From Zoogloeaceae bacterium G21618-S1 (GTDB taxonomy: Bacteria; Pseudomonadota; Gammaproteobacteria; Burkholderiales; Rhodocyclaceae), in assembly GCA_027214125.1 (NCBI GenBank), contig JAPWHF010000012.1, positions 48,621-112,620 of the forward strand: a stretch of DNA of 64,000 nt, given 5' to 3'. Below are positions 30,999-39,857 of this stretch, in pieces; positions within the stretch are counted from its first letter, which is position 1; each line of letters starts with the position of its first letter. The notes beneath the pieces were generated by a model that ran no database searches, was not told where the DNA came from, and saw only the letters and a list, made by a program, of their open reading frames with translations. Position numbers and translations under genes: made by a program.

Positions 30999-31011
30999 GC
31001 GGGCGGGGCCG

Positions 31012-32214
31012 ATGGCGATGTTCGCCTATAAAGCGATCACCCCGGACGGGCGCCATGTGCGCGGCGAAATGGACGCAGCGAATCTGGTGGATCTGGAAAT
31101 GCGCCTCAAGCGCATGGATCTGGACTTCATCAATGGCAACACACTCAAGGGCTCGCAAGGCTGGCGCAACGCACACATCCCGCGCCGCGAACTGATCAAC
31201 TTCTGCTTCCACCTCGAACAACTGACCCGCGCCGGCGTGCCGATTCTCGAAGGTCTGGCCGACCTGCGCGACTCCACCGAGCACGCCCGCTTCCGCGAGG
31301 TCGTCGCCGGTCTGGTCGAAAGCATCGAGGGCGGCCGCAACCTGTCCGACGCCGCCGAAGACTACCCGCACGTATTCGACACCGTATTCTGCGCCCTGCT
31401 GCGTGCCGGAGAAACCTCCGGGCAACTGCCTCGCGTACTGCGCGAAATCATGGAAAGCATCAAACGCGAGGACGAACTCGCCGCCTTTGGCCGACGCGTG
31501 GTGATCTACCCCATCATCGTGTCGACCATCATCCTCGCCGCACTGGCCGTCGCCCTGCTCTTCCTGGTGCCACAACTGGGCAGCCTGTTTCGCCTCGCCG
31601 GGCAAACCCTGCCGCTACAGACCCGGCTGCTGATTGGCGCCTCGGAGCTGCTCGCCGACTGGTGGTGGTTGCTGCTGATCCTTGTTGCTGGCGCAGCCAC
31701 CGCCTTGCGGTTGGCGATTCTGCGCAGCCCTTCGGCACGGCGCAACTGGGACGGACTGATGCTCGCCCTGCCGCTGATCGGCCCCATCCGCAGCAAGATC
31801 ATCCTGGCCCGCTTCGCCGGCCTGTTCTCCATGATGTACGGCGCCGGCATCCCCATCGTCAACGCACTCAAATCAGCCGAAACCGTCGCCGGCAACACCC
31901 TGGTCGCCGACGCGCTGAGCCGCGTGCGCGACCGCATCGCCGAAGGCCACAGCGTCTCCAGCGCCTTTGCCGCCACGCCGCTTTTCCCGCCGCTGGTGGT
32001 GCGTATGCTACGCGTCGGCGAAAATACCGGCGCACTCGACACCGCGCTGGCCAATGTCAATTACTTCTACGACCGCGACGTCCGCGAAGCGGTCGACCGC
32101 CTGCAAGCGATCATCGAACCCTTGCTGATGATCGTGCTCGGTGCCATCCTGCTTGGCATCATGATGGCCGTGCTGGGGCCGGTCTACGACATCATCACCC
32201 AGCTCCCCATATAA
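31012..32214 (+). CDS. mshG: Pilus assembly platform protein MshG (GspF/PilC family)
   Basis: 400-residue inner-membrane platform protein. Two GspF domains (about 70-190 and 270-395) and three predicted spans; INFCFHLEQLTRAGVPILEGL and LFSMMYGAGIPIVNALKSAE are the repeated family motifs. Works with MshE to extrude pilin. Start ATG 31012, 13 bp after mshE. Confidence 0.93.
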   Translation: MAMFAYKAITPDGRHVRGEMDAANLVDLEMRLKRMDLDFINGNTLKGSQGWRNAHIPRRELINFCFHLEQLTRAGVPILEGLADLRDSTEHARFREVVAGLVESIEGGRNLSDAAEDYPHVFDTVFCALLRAGETSGQLPRVLREIMESIKREDELAAFGRRVVIYPIIVSTIILAALAVALLFLVPQLGSLFRLAGQTLPLQTRLLIGASELLADWWWLLLILVAGAATALRLAILRSPSARRNWDGLMLALPLIGPIRSKIILARFAGLFSMMYGAGIPIVNALKSAETVAGNTLVADALSRVRDRIAEGHSVSSAFAATPLFPPLVVRMLRVGENTGALDTALANVNYFYDRDVREAVDRLQAIIEPLLMIVLGAILLGIMMAVLGPVYDIITQLPI

Positions 32215-32217
32215 CCC

Positions 32218-33708
32218 ATGCCCGTCCGCCACCTGCTCTATCTCGACGCCAATGCCCTGCACAGCTTCCGCTGGCAGCAGGGCAGTGTTGTGCCGACCGG
32301 CCGCTATCCGGCCGACGATGAGGGCATCAAGGCCTTTGCCGACGCCGTGCGGCAGGCCGGATCGGGGCTCTACACCTTGCTGGTCGACGTGGTCGAAGAA
32401 GGCTTTCACGCCGACACCCTGCCCAGCGTACGCGGGCCGGATCGCACCGCCATGCTCGAGCGCAAGCGGAGCCAGGCCTTCTTTGGCACCCCGTTCAGCG
32501 GCGCGCTTTCCCGCGGCATCGATCGCAACGGGCGGCGACGCGACGAGCGCTTCCTGTTCGTTGCGCTGACCCGGCCGGCCGTCGTCGAGCCCTGGCTGCA
32601 GGTGCTGCGCGTGGTCAACGCGCCGCTCACCGGCATCCATTCCGTCGCACTTGTCATCGACAGCCTCATCCAGCGTCTCGCCGCCCCGGCCGAGCGCTGC
32701 CTGCTAGTCACCTACGCCCCCGGCGGCATGCGCCAGACCTTCGTCGATCAAGGCCATCTGCGCTTCAGCCGGCTCGCCCCCAATCTGAACGCTATCACCC
32801 CCGACACCGCGGCCCGCTGCGCCGGTGAGATCCTCAAGACCCACTCCTACCTGATCAGCCAACGCATGTTGCCGCGCAGCGGCCAGCTGCCGGTATACAT
32901 CCTCAGCAACGCAGCCGACCATGCCCACCTAGCGCCGCTTCTGAACACCTCCGAAGAGCGCATTTACCACCACACCGACATCGTCGAGCTGAGCCACAAA
33001 ACCGGTCTGAGCAACCCCGGCAACAACAGCGATGCCATGCCATTGATGCTGCACTGGATCGCCCGCGAAAGTGGTCTGCTACAACTGGCGCCGGCCAACG
33101 AACGGCGGTTTTTCCGCCTGTGGCAGGCCCGTCAGGCGATCATCGGCGCAGGGGTAGCGCTGTTTGCTGCGGCATTGCTGTTTGCCGGCAAGCTCTGGTT
33201 TGACACCGAATCGATCAAGGCCAGCACCGAGCAACTGCGCAGCGACGCGACATCCACACAACACAGCCTCAGCCAGCTTCAGGCCGCCCTGCCGGCGCTG
33301 CCCGCGCCGCTTGACGACCTGCGCGACGCCTTCCACGCCCTCGATGCGTTTCAAGCCGGCAAGGCCTCGCCGCGCCCCTGGCTGAATCATCTGTCGGCAG
33401 CGCTGGACGCCACGCCGGAGCTCGCACTGCAAAGCATCCAGTGGCAATCGGATGCAGGCGACACGCCGTCGAAAGGCGTCGCCAAACTGAGTCTGCCACC
33501 GCAAATGGCGGTCGACCGCCGTGCCATGGTCGACACCGCCGAACGGTTTCTGGCGGACCTCGCCCGCCCGCCCGGCGTTGCGGCACGGGTCACCCGCATG
33601 CCGGTCGAGCTGCAATCAGATCGTGCCTTCCGCAGCAGCACCGATCCCGCCGGGCAACCGCCGGCGCCCACGCTCGAAGTGAGCTTTGCGCTGGGGGCCG
33701 GCCAATGA
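32218..33708 (+). CDS. mshI: MshI-like pilus protein (PilM-like domain plus PilN-like tail)
   Basis: 496 residues. The first 290 resemble a degenerate actin-like PilM/GspL cytoplasmic domain; a single membrane span lies near residues 305-325 (QAIIGAGVALFAAALLFAG), followed by a coiled coil and a periplasmic PilN-like domain. This joins in one chain what PilM and PilN do separately in the Pil system. Sequence similarity is modest and the name rests largely on position between mshG and an MshJ-like gene. Stop overlaps the next start by ATGA. Confidence 0.7.
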   Translation: MPVRHLLYLDANALHSFRWQQGSVVPTGRYPADDEGIKAFADAVRQAGSGLYTLLVDVVEEGFHADTLPSVRGPDRTAMLERKRSQAFFGTPFSGALSRGIDRNGRRRDERFLFVALTRPAVVEPWLQVLRVVNAPLTGIHSVALVIDSLIQRLAAPAERCLLVTYAPGGMRQTFVDQGHLRFSRLAPNLNAITPDTAARCAGEILKTHSYLISQRMLPRSGQLPVYILSNAADHAHLAPLLNTSEERIYHHTDIVELSHKTGLSNPGNNSDAMPLMLHWIARESGLLQLAPANERRFFRLWQARQAIIGAGVALFAAALLFAGKLWFDTESIKASTEQLRSDATSTQHSLSQLQAALPALPAPLDDLRDAFHALDAFQAGKASPRPWLNHLSAALDATPELALQSIQWQSDAGDTPSKGVAKLSLPPQMAVDRRAMVDTAERFLADLARPPGVAARVTRMPVELQSDRAFRSSTDPAGQPPAPTLEVSFALGAGQ

Positions 33709-34280
33709 TTCGCGCACAGGATGTACGCCTGCTGCGCTGGCCGCTGCTGCTGGCCGTCACCCTCATTGCGCTTGGCGGTGCCGCGCTGTGGTATGCCCAG
33801 ACCGCGGCACAGCTTGCCGCGCGGGCACACGAGCTCGCGCAACAGCAACACAGCCTCGCCAATCGCCAGTTCCTGCAGGCGCGCTCCGATGAACACAGCG
33901 TGCGCGACACCCTGGCTCGCTACGAAACATTGGCCCGACGCGGTCTGATCGGGCCGGAGCACCGGCTCGACTGGGTGGAGATGCTCGACGCCACGCGCCG
34001 CCAGCTCGGCATCGACGTCATCAGCTACGAGATCCTGCCGCAGCGCAAACTCGACAAGGACGCCCAAGGCGCGCTGACCTGGATGGAAAGCCGCATGCGC
34101 CTGACGCTGCGGGTTCGCCATGCCGGCGTGCTGCTCGGCCTGCTCGATCAACTGCACCGCGTCGACAATGCGCTGGTCTTGCCGCTGAGCTGCGACATCA
34201 GCCGCCGAGCCGACAGCACTGATCTGGACGGCGCATGCGAAGTGCGCTGGCTCACGCTATCACCGGAATCGCCCGCATGA
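33705..34280 (+). CDS. mshJ: MshJ-like (PilO/GspM-type) pilus alignment protein
   Basis: 191 residues: short cytoplasmic start, one membrane span at about residues 13-33 (LLLAVTLIALGGAALWYAQ), a coiled coil (residues 35-85, AARAHELAQQQHSLANRQF) and a small ferredoxin-like periplasmic domain. The layout is that of PilO/GspM. ATGA overlaps join it to mshI and mshK, so it is made with them. Direct sequence identity to MshJ is weak. Confidence 0.65.
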   Translation: MIRAQDVRLLRWPLLLAVTLIALGGAALWYAQTAAQLAARAHELAQQQHSLANRQFLQARSDEHSVRDTLARYETLARRGLIGPEHRLDWVEMLDATRRQLGIDVISYEILPQRKLDKDAQGALTWMESRMRLTLRVRHAGVLLGLLDQLHRVDNALVLPLSCDISRRADSTDLDGACEVRWLTLSPESPA

Positions 34281-34639
34281 GCGCGCGCCTCAAACGGCTC
34301 ACCATCGCCGTCGCCCTTACACTGCTGGGATCGCTCGGTGCACACGCCGCCGCGCCGCTGGGGCGACTTTTCTTCACACCGGAGGAGCGCAGCGCCATGG
34401 ACCGCCACGAAGTCCCGGCCGCGCAGATTCCACCGCCGCAGGTCAACGGTATCGTCCGCCGCAACAACGGTCGCGCAACGGTATGGGTCAATGGCGAGCA
34501 ACGTCGCGACATTCCGGCCAGCGATCAGCGCGCACAAGTCATCGACCCGCGCGGCGTGCCGGTGTGGCGAAAAGTGGGTGAGCCCATCGACGACGATGAC
34601 ACCCCGCCGGTCATGCGCATCGAGCGCCACCGGCGATGA
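34277..34639 (+). CDS. mshK: MshK-like small periplasmic pilus protein
   Basis: 120 residues: signal peptide ending near LGAHA, then RLFFTPEERSAMDRHE and the short beta motif VNGIVRRNNGRATVWVNGE, close to the HR-like repeat of GspC/PilP that contacts the secretin. Likely links the inner-membrane proteins to MshL. Coupled by ATGA to its neighbours on both sides. Confidence 0.68.
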   Translation: MSARLKRLTIAVALTLLGSLGAHAAAPLGRLFFTPEERSAMDRHEVPAAQIPPPQVNGIVRRNNGRATVWVNGEQRRDIPASDQRAQVIDPRGVPVWRKVGEPIDDDDTPPVMRIERHRR

Positions 34640-35856
34640 AATCCCGGCAGCGCGGCCTCATTGTGCCGGCACTGCTGGTGCTGCTCATCATCGGCGGCCT
34701 GGCGGTAGTGCTGGGCGGCAACACGCTGTCTGATCAGGTGGCCGCCCAACGCCAGCGGACCACCACCGCAGCCCTCGCCGAGGCGCGTGCCGCGCTGCTT
34801 GGCTACGCCCAAAGCTATCACCTCACCCACCCCGGACAGAGCGTTGGCTATCTGCCCTGCCCGGACACCGATTCGGACGTTCTCGATGGCAGCGCGGGGC
34901 CGGGCTGCGGCGGCAAGGAAGAATTTGTCATTGGCCGGCTTCCCTATCGCACGCTCGGACTGCGACCGTTGCGCGACGGTTACGGTGAATGCCTGTGGTA
35001 TGCCGTGGCCGGCACATTCAAGAACACGCAGAACAACGGCTTGCTGGACTGGGACACACCCGGTCAGTTCGACATTTCGGACGGCAGCCGGACGCTCAAC
35101 CCTGCCATCTACGGCGATCAATTTGCGTCGGCGGTCGTTTTTTCCCCGGGTCGCCCACTCACCGGACAAGCCCGCAGCAGCTCCAGCCGCCGCTGTGGCG
35201 GCGACGCCGATGCCGCGACGGCCTTGCAGGCCTACCTCGAAGGCGCCACCAGCTCACCGTCTTCGGTCATCACCACACTGACCCGCGGGCGACCGGCCGA
35301 CGAGACAAACAACGACAGCGTCGCCTGGATATCGGCAGACGACATCTTTGACGCCAAGCTGCTGGCGCGCGCCGATTTCGCCGCCTTTCTCAACACCATG
35401 AACACCAATCTGAAAACCGCGCTGACCAACGTCAAGACCGCCTCCCCCATCGCGGCGCTTCCGCCAGTCGCTTTCACCTCTGTCGGTTTGATCGATATCG
35501 GCGAGCTTCCCGCGCCCTTTTCAACGCCACCTGCAAACGCCGCCGAGCAGGCATACAACGATGCACACGCACTCGCGAAAAGCTGGCAAGGCCAGATCCG
35601 CTACCTGCGCTGCGCAGATGGCAGCGCCTGCCTTCAGTGGGACGACGGCTCGGGCATCCCGCGTCAGTGCATCGCGGCCGTGGCCTTTGCCGGCCATCGC
35701 TTGCCCACCCAGAATCGCTCGGACGGCATCGCCGATACCGCTGCATTCTTTGAAGGGGGTAATGTGTCCGCCGTCACAGCGGGCACCCCGCTCTCTGGCC
35801 CGAACGTGTACGACGGCGCCTTCCCCGCCACCGATGTGATCCAATGCGTGCAATGA
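34636..35856 (+). CDS. Large pilin-like protein with LPCP motif and no Glu5
   Basis: 406 residues. A short basic leader ends RQRG and is followed by a hydrophobic helix (LIVPALLVLLIIGGLAVVLG), so it looks like a type IV prepilin or PilX/GspK-like tip protein, but position +5 after the Gly is Ala, not the usual Glu. The globular part has YLPCPDTDSD near residue 75, then a large Ser/Thr/Asn-rich domain with several Cys. The next gene shares the AL(L/I)G(Y/F)A...LPCP block. Probably a minor or tip pilin. It overlaps the next gene by 13 bp. No known function recognised. Confidence 0.7.
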   Translation: MKSRQRGLIVPALLVLLIIGGLAVVLGGNTLSDQVAAQRQRTTTAALAEARAALLGYAQSYHLTHPGQSVGYLPCPDTDSDVLDGSAGPGCGGKEEFVIGRLPYRTLGLRPLRDGYGECLWYAVAGTFKNTQNNGLLDWDTPGQFDISDGSRTLNPAIYGDQFASAVVFSPGRPLTGQARSSSSRRCGGDADAATALQAYLEGATSSPSSVITTLTRGRPADETNNDSVAWISADDIFDAKLLARADFAAFLNTMNTNLKTALTNVKTASPIAALPPVAFTSVGLIDIGELPAPFSTPPANAAEQAYNDAHALAKSWQGQIRYLRCADGSACLQWDDGSGIPRQCIAAVAFAGHRLPTQNRSDGIADTAAFFEGGNVSAVTAGTPLSGPNVYDGAFPATDVIQCVQ

Positions 35857-36581
35857 GTCCGACACCATCGCACCGCCAGGCTGGCTTTACCCTCGCCGAG
35901 CTGGCCATCGTCTTGCTGATCCTCACCGTCCTCGCCGCCGCGCTGGTCGTCCCCTTCAGCGCGCGCCTGGCCGCCGAGCGTCGAAATCAGACGGCGACAA
36001 TGCTCGACAATATCCACGCCGCGCTCATCGGTTTCGCCATCGTCCATGGTCGCCTGCCCTGCCCCAGTACCCGCAGGAATCCAGCCGACGCCCGCTACGG
36101 CGAAGAAGATTTCGACGCCGCCACCAGCAATTGCGTGACCGCCACCGAAGGCATACTGCCGTGGCGAACGCTCGGCCTGCCCGCCTTCGACGCCTGGGGC
36201 CTGCCCCGCCAGGTCGAAGCCGACGCATGGACCGGCTATTTCCGCTACCGGGTCGATCTCGGCTTCAGCAGCACACTGCCCGGCGCCAGGATCCGCGCCA
36301 ACACGCCTTACCAGGACAAGATCAAAGTCGTCGACCACGCCGGCAACGAAATCACGGTGTCCTCGTATACCGGCAGCGAAGTGTTGAAAAACTCCACCGC
36401 CGTTGCACTGGTCTATTCGACCGGCTCCGACCTGACCCCCAACGGGGCCAATGCCAGCTACGAGAGCGGCAGCGACGCAAGCTACGAAGACGGCGATCCG
36501 ACAACCCGCTTTGATGATATGGTTATGTGGATCGCCCGCCCGCTGCTGATTGCCCGCATGGCGCAAGCTGGCGCCTTGTAG
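35844..36581 (+). CDS. Type IV minor prepilin with LPCP motif
   Basis: 245 residues from ATG 35844 (242 from ATG 35853, which gives an 11-residue leader). Leader HRQAG then FTLAELAIVLLILTVLAA: cleavage after Gly, methylated Phe, Glu at +5, all canonical for a class III prepilin. AALIGFAIVHGRLPCPST around residue 55-75 matches the LPCP block of the preceding gene. Too large for a typical major pilin, so a minor, adhesive or priming subunit is likely. The next gene starts 16 bp on. Confidence 0.82.
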   Translation: MRAMSPTPSHRQAGFTLAELAIVLLILTVLAAALVVPFSARLAAERRNQTATMLDNIHAALIGFAIVHGRLPCPSTRRNPADARYGEEDFDAATSNCVTATEGILPWRTLGLPAFDAWGLPRQVEADAWTGYFRYRVDLGFSSTLPGARIRANTPYQDKIKVVDHAGNEITVSSYTGSEVLKNSTAVALVYSTGSDLTPNGANASYESGSDASYEDGDPTTRFDDMVMWIARPLLIARMAQAGAL

Positions 36582-36596
36582 CCACCGACTCTCGCA

Positions 36597-37934
36597 ATGC
36601 CCATGGACACCTCGGACGATCTGTCCTACTACGCTCAGAGCTTTTCAGCGCGCCTGCGCAACGCCGGCGTGCGCCCGGACGACGACGAACAGACCCGCCT
36701 CGGCAAATCCCTGCTGGTTTTCGCCACCGGTTTGATGAGCATCGCCTCGGGCGTCTGGTTACTGCTGTATTGGCTTACCGGACCGAAGCTGTCCTCGACG
36801 CTGCCTTTTCTGTTTCAGGTCCTGCTGGCAGCCAATCTGGCCTACTACATCCAGAGCGGCAACTTCAGTTGGTTCCGCCTGAGCCAATTCACGCTGTTCC
36901 TGTTCTTCCCCTTTGTTGCGCAATGGAGCATGGGCAACTTCATCACCGGCTCCGGCGTCATTCTGTGGGGCTTGATCGCACCGGTCGGCGCCGTGTTTGT
37001 GATGGGCCTGCGCGAATCCATGCCCTGGTTCTTTGCCTACATTTTCTTCACCGCGCTCACCGGTTTTTTTGACTACCTGCTGGTGGACGTGGGCAATCCG
37101 CTCGACGCCGCCACGGCGGTCTCCCTGCGGACCTCTGTGCTGTTCTTCGCCCTCAACTTCATCGCCATTTCGGGCATCGTCTACGCGCTGGTGCGCTTCG
37201 CGCTCGAAGAAAAACGCAAACTGCAGACCCGGCTCGAAGAAGCCATGAACCTGCTGCGCTCCGAGCAGGAGCGCTCCGAACGCCTGCTGCTCAACGTGCT
37301 GCCCGGCGCCGTGGCCGAGCGCCTCAAAGCCAGCGACGACATCGTCGCCGACGACTTCCCCAGCGTATCGGTGATGTTCGCCGACATCGTCAATTTCACC
37401 CAGATCGCCAGCGGGCTGAGTGCCCCGCAGGTCTTCAGCATGCTCAACGAAGTCTTCTGTCGCTTCGACGCCCTGGCCGAAGAACGCGGTCTGGAAAAAA
37501 TCAAGACCATCGGGGATGCCTACATGGTGGCCGGCGGTCTGGACAGCCGCTGCAAGGACCCCTGCGCCGCGGTGGCCGAACTCGCGCTCGATATGCGCGA
37601 CAGCCTGGCGGCCTTGTCTGAGAAAGTCGGCGTCCCGCTGGCGCTACGCATTGGCATCGGCACCGGGCCCGTGGTCGCCGGCGTGGTCGGGCGCAAGAAA
37701 TTCATCTACGACCTGTGGGGCGACACGGTCAACCTGGCCAGCCGTCTCAGCGGCGACGGAGCACCCGACGTCATCCAGTGCGACCGACGCACCCATATGC
37801 ACCTGTCGCAGCGCTTTGCCTTCGACGAGCGCAGTATTCTGCGCATCAAGGGCAAGGGCGAGGTCATCACCTACCGCCTGCTCGGCCGCACCTCAGAGAG
37901 CACCAGGCCACCACATCAGCCAGCCGCGGCCTGA
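36597..37934 (+). CDS. Membrane-bound class III adenylate cyclase
   Basis: 445 residues. Six predicted membrane spans fill residues 35-205, a signalling coiled coil follows (EEKRKLQTRLEEAMNLLRSEQ), then a class III cyclase domain. Metal-binding Asp residues are in SVMFADIVNFT and TIGDAYMVAGG; the substrate-specifying Lys (EKIKTIGD) and Asp (YDLWGDTVNLASR) favour ATP over GTP, so cAMP is the expected product. ATG 36597 or 36603 are both possible. Last gene of the plus-strand pilus run; its 3' end overlaps the convergent kinase gene by 19 bp. A role in linking cAMP to pilus use is inferred from position. Confidence 0.88.
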   Translation: MPMDTSDDLSYYAQSFSARLRNAGVRPDDDEQTRLGKSLLVFATGLMSIASGVWLLLYWLTGPKLSSTLPFLFQVLLAANLAYYIQSGNFSWFRLSQFTLFLFFPFVAQWSMGNFITGSGVILWGLIAPVGAVFVMGLRESMPWFFAYIFFTALTGFFDYLLVDVGNPLDAATAVSLRTSVLFFALNFIAISGIVYALVRFALEEKRKLQTRLEEAMNLLRSEQERSERLLLNVLPGAVAERLKASDDIVADDFPSVSVMFADIVNFTQIASGLSAPQVFSMLNEVFCRFDALAEERGLEKIKTIGDAYMVAGGLDSRCKDPCAAVAELALDMRDSLAALSEKVGVPLALRIGIGTGPVVAGVVGRKKFIYDLWGDTVNLASRLSGDGAPDVIQCDRRTHMHLSQRFAFDERSILRIKGKGEVITYRLLGRTSESTRPPHQPAAA

Positions 37935-39652
37935 CGCAGCCGGAACTGAACCCGGCCATCGAGATTGCTCGACAGACTCAGTTCATAGCCGGCCTCCTCG
38001 GCCAGTCGTGCCGCCTGATACAGCCCCATCCCCAGACCGCTCTGCGACGCCACCGGCGCACGCATCAACTGCCCTGCCAGCGCACCGGGCAGCGCAGCGC
38101 CATCGTCGCTAACTTCAAGCACCGCGCCCTCTGTCGCGCCCCCCAGCCACACCACAATATCCAGACCCGGTGAGAGCAGGCGCTTGTCCAGCGCATTCTG
38201 AATCAGGTTGTCCAGCACACTGTTGAACACGCCCGGCAGCACCTGCAGCGCCGAGAGCTCGCCGCTCGCCTCGAAACGAACACCCGTGCTCGCGTGGCGC
38301 GCAACGCACTCCTGCCACCAAGCGCTGGCGGGCACCGCCTCGCCCGGCAAGCCCTCCGGATGCTGCAGCTTTTCGAGGGTTTGTGCCAGCCGACGCGTGA
38401 TCACCGGCAGCTGGCGAGACACCAGCGCGCGCAGCGCCACCTCATCGACCTCCGGGCGCGCCGCGGTGTAGCACAGGGTATTGAGCGACTGCAGCAGATT
38501 CTTGACGTCATGGGTCAGGCGCGCCCCGGTTTCGTGAATCGCGCGCAAATACGACAAGGTTTCCAGCTGCCGAGAATGGCGCTTCTCGCGACAAAACTCA
38601 GCCAGCATCCGCACCATGAGGCTGAAATGCCAACTCAGCGCCGGGCTGGGTGCGCGGCGAAGATAGAGCGTCACCGTCAGTCCCTCTTGCGTCAGCTGAC
38701 GAGCCACCGCTGCCGACTCGCCGAAGCTGCCCTCGCCTTCGGCCAGCCGCCAATGCCCCCCGCAAACCCCGGGAATACGCAGCATGCGCTGGCAGGCCTG
38801 ATCGGCCAAGGCCTCGGGCGTATCAGCCGACACCGACACACTGGCCACCTCGTGCAGCCATTCTTCAAAGGACAAACCCACCGACAGTACGCGCCGCGCA
38901 AACACCATCCCCAACTGCGGCCCGCTCGCACTCGGGTGCCATGCCCACGCCAGCACGAACAACACCATTGCCATGGAAAACAAGGCGGTCACCAACGCAA
39001 CCAGATAGGACAAATGCATCAACCACATGAACGCAAAGCCACCCAGCGTGCTGATCGCCAATGCCACAAACAGCAGGATGGTCGACAGAAAATCGATCGC
39101 CCCTGCGCGCCGGGCAGCCTCCGGCGCGGAAGGCAGCAGCATCACCACCAGCGCCAGCGCCGGCAGCACCGTCAAGGCCAACAGGTCGAACAAGGGGCGC
39201 TCGGCCACTTCCACCGGCACGACCCGCGGCAGCACCATCATGAACAGACTGCACACCAGATACGCCACCGCCAATTGATAGGGCAGGCGACCGCGTGCGC
39301 CAATCTCCACAAACGCGCCGCCACCGATGACACCGGCCAGCACCATCAACCAGATGGCCAGCGCGCCCCATGACATTGCCAGCAGAAACAGGCCAATCAC
39401 CGCCGCCATGACGAACAAATCCCGCGGCGCCAGTCGATAGGCGCCGCGCACCACCGGTTGCCAGATCAGGAACAGACCGAGGTGCGCAAGGACCAGCGTC
39501 CGTCCGACCAACGAATCGATCCCCTGCAGCATGCCCAGATGCAACACGAGCAGAGACGCGCCCAGCAGACGGTTTGGTGCCTGGCCGAACCATCGCCATG
39601 GTGCCTTGGATCCGTTCGTCATGCCCGCGTTGTTCGTCCTCATGTCCGCCAT
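37916..39652 (-). CDS. Membrane sensor histidine kinase (PrsK-like), probable partner of the 23354 regulator
   Basis: About 578 residues. The first 255 hold eight or so membrane spans; a GAF-like stretch follows (VSVSADTPEALADQACQRML); then the kinase core: H-box ETGARLTHDVKNLLQSL with a His-Asp-x-Lys-Asn pattern like PrsK, N-box VLDNLIQNALD, and G-boxes VSDDGAALPG and GLGMGLYQAARLAEEAG. All catalytic boxes are present. Start is uncertain: ATG 39652, 39643 or 39622, or TTG 39676; none has a good ribosome binding site. It is divergent from the prepilin gene and shares the upstream region that holds the phased repeats. Confidence 0.88.
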   Translation of the reverse strand: MADMRTNNAGMTNGSKAPWRWFGQAPNRLLGASLLVLHLGMLQGIDSLVGRTLVLAHLGLFLIWQPVVRGAYRLAPRDLFVMAAVIGLFLLAMSWGALAIWLMVLAGVIGGGAFVEIGARGRLPYQLAVAYLVCSLFMMVLPRVVPVEVAERPLFDLLALTVLPALALVVMLLPSAPEAARRAGAIDFLSTILLFVALAISTLGGFAFMWLMHLSYLVALVTALFSMAMVLFVLAWAWHPSASGPQLGMVFARRVLSVGLSFEEWLHEVASVSVSADTPEALADQACQRMLRIPGVCGGHWRLAEGEGSFGESAAVARQLTQEGLTVTLYLRRAPSPALSWHFSLMVRMLAEFCREKRHSRQLETLSYLRAIHETGARLTHDVKNLLQSLNTLCYTAARPEVDEVALRALVSRQLPVITRRLAQTLEKLQHPEGLPGEAVPASAWWQECVARHASTGVRFEASGELSALQVLPGVFNSVLDNLIQNALDKRLLSPGLDIVVWLGGATEGAVLEVSDDGAALPGALAGQLMRAPVASQSGLGMGLYQAARLAEEAGYELSLSSNLDGRVQFRLRQAAAG

Positions 39653-39696
39653 TGTAGTGAATGTCCGGGAAATCAATCAGGTCGCCCGGCGCGCCA

Positions 39697-39769
39697 CGAA
39701 AAGTGACGAATCGATGACACAAACTGTCAGCATCTCGACACCCCGTCGTCAGCTATCGGTCACTTTTCG
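39697..39769. promoter_or_regulatory. Candidate activator binding array (11-bp perfect inverted repeat with phased half-sites)
   Basis: An 11-bp perfect inverted repeat, CGAAAAGTGAC at 39697-39707 and its complement at 39759-39769, with a 51-bp spacer. Each arm carries a second half-site exactly 11 bp inward: TGAC at 39704 and 39715 on the left, GTCA at 39759 and 39748 on the right. A further GTCA lies at 39726 and a near match GACA at 39737, also in 11-bp phase. It sits 55 bp or more upstream of the -24 element of the prepilin promoter, the normal place for an enhancer bound by an NtrC-type activator, and close to the divergent kinase gene. The repeats are seen; binding by the 23354 regulator is inferred. 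Confidence 0.65.
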
Positions 39770-39812
39770 ACGCCATTCCAGACGGATCACGCCTATCACC
39801 TTGGAAATAGCC

Positions 39813-39829
39813 CGGCACACAACTTGCTT
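39813..39829 (+). promoter_or_regulatory. Sigma-54 (-24/-12) promoter of the prepilin gene
   Basis: Reads CGGCAC-ACAAC-TTGCT with GG at 39814-39815 and GC at 39826-39827, exactly ten bases apart, the invariant spacing of RpoN promoters. Start of transcription is expected near 39839, giving a leader of about 20 nt that contains GGAGA just before the ATG at 39858. The nearby AT-poor sequence offers no good sigma-70 hexamers. Confidence 0.75.
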
Positions 39830-39857
39830 ACCCTAGGCGTATTGTGGAGATCTTTCA

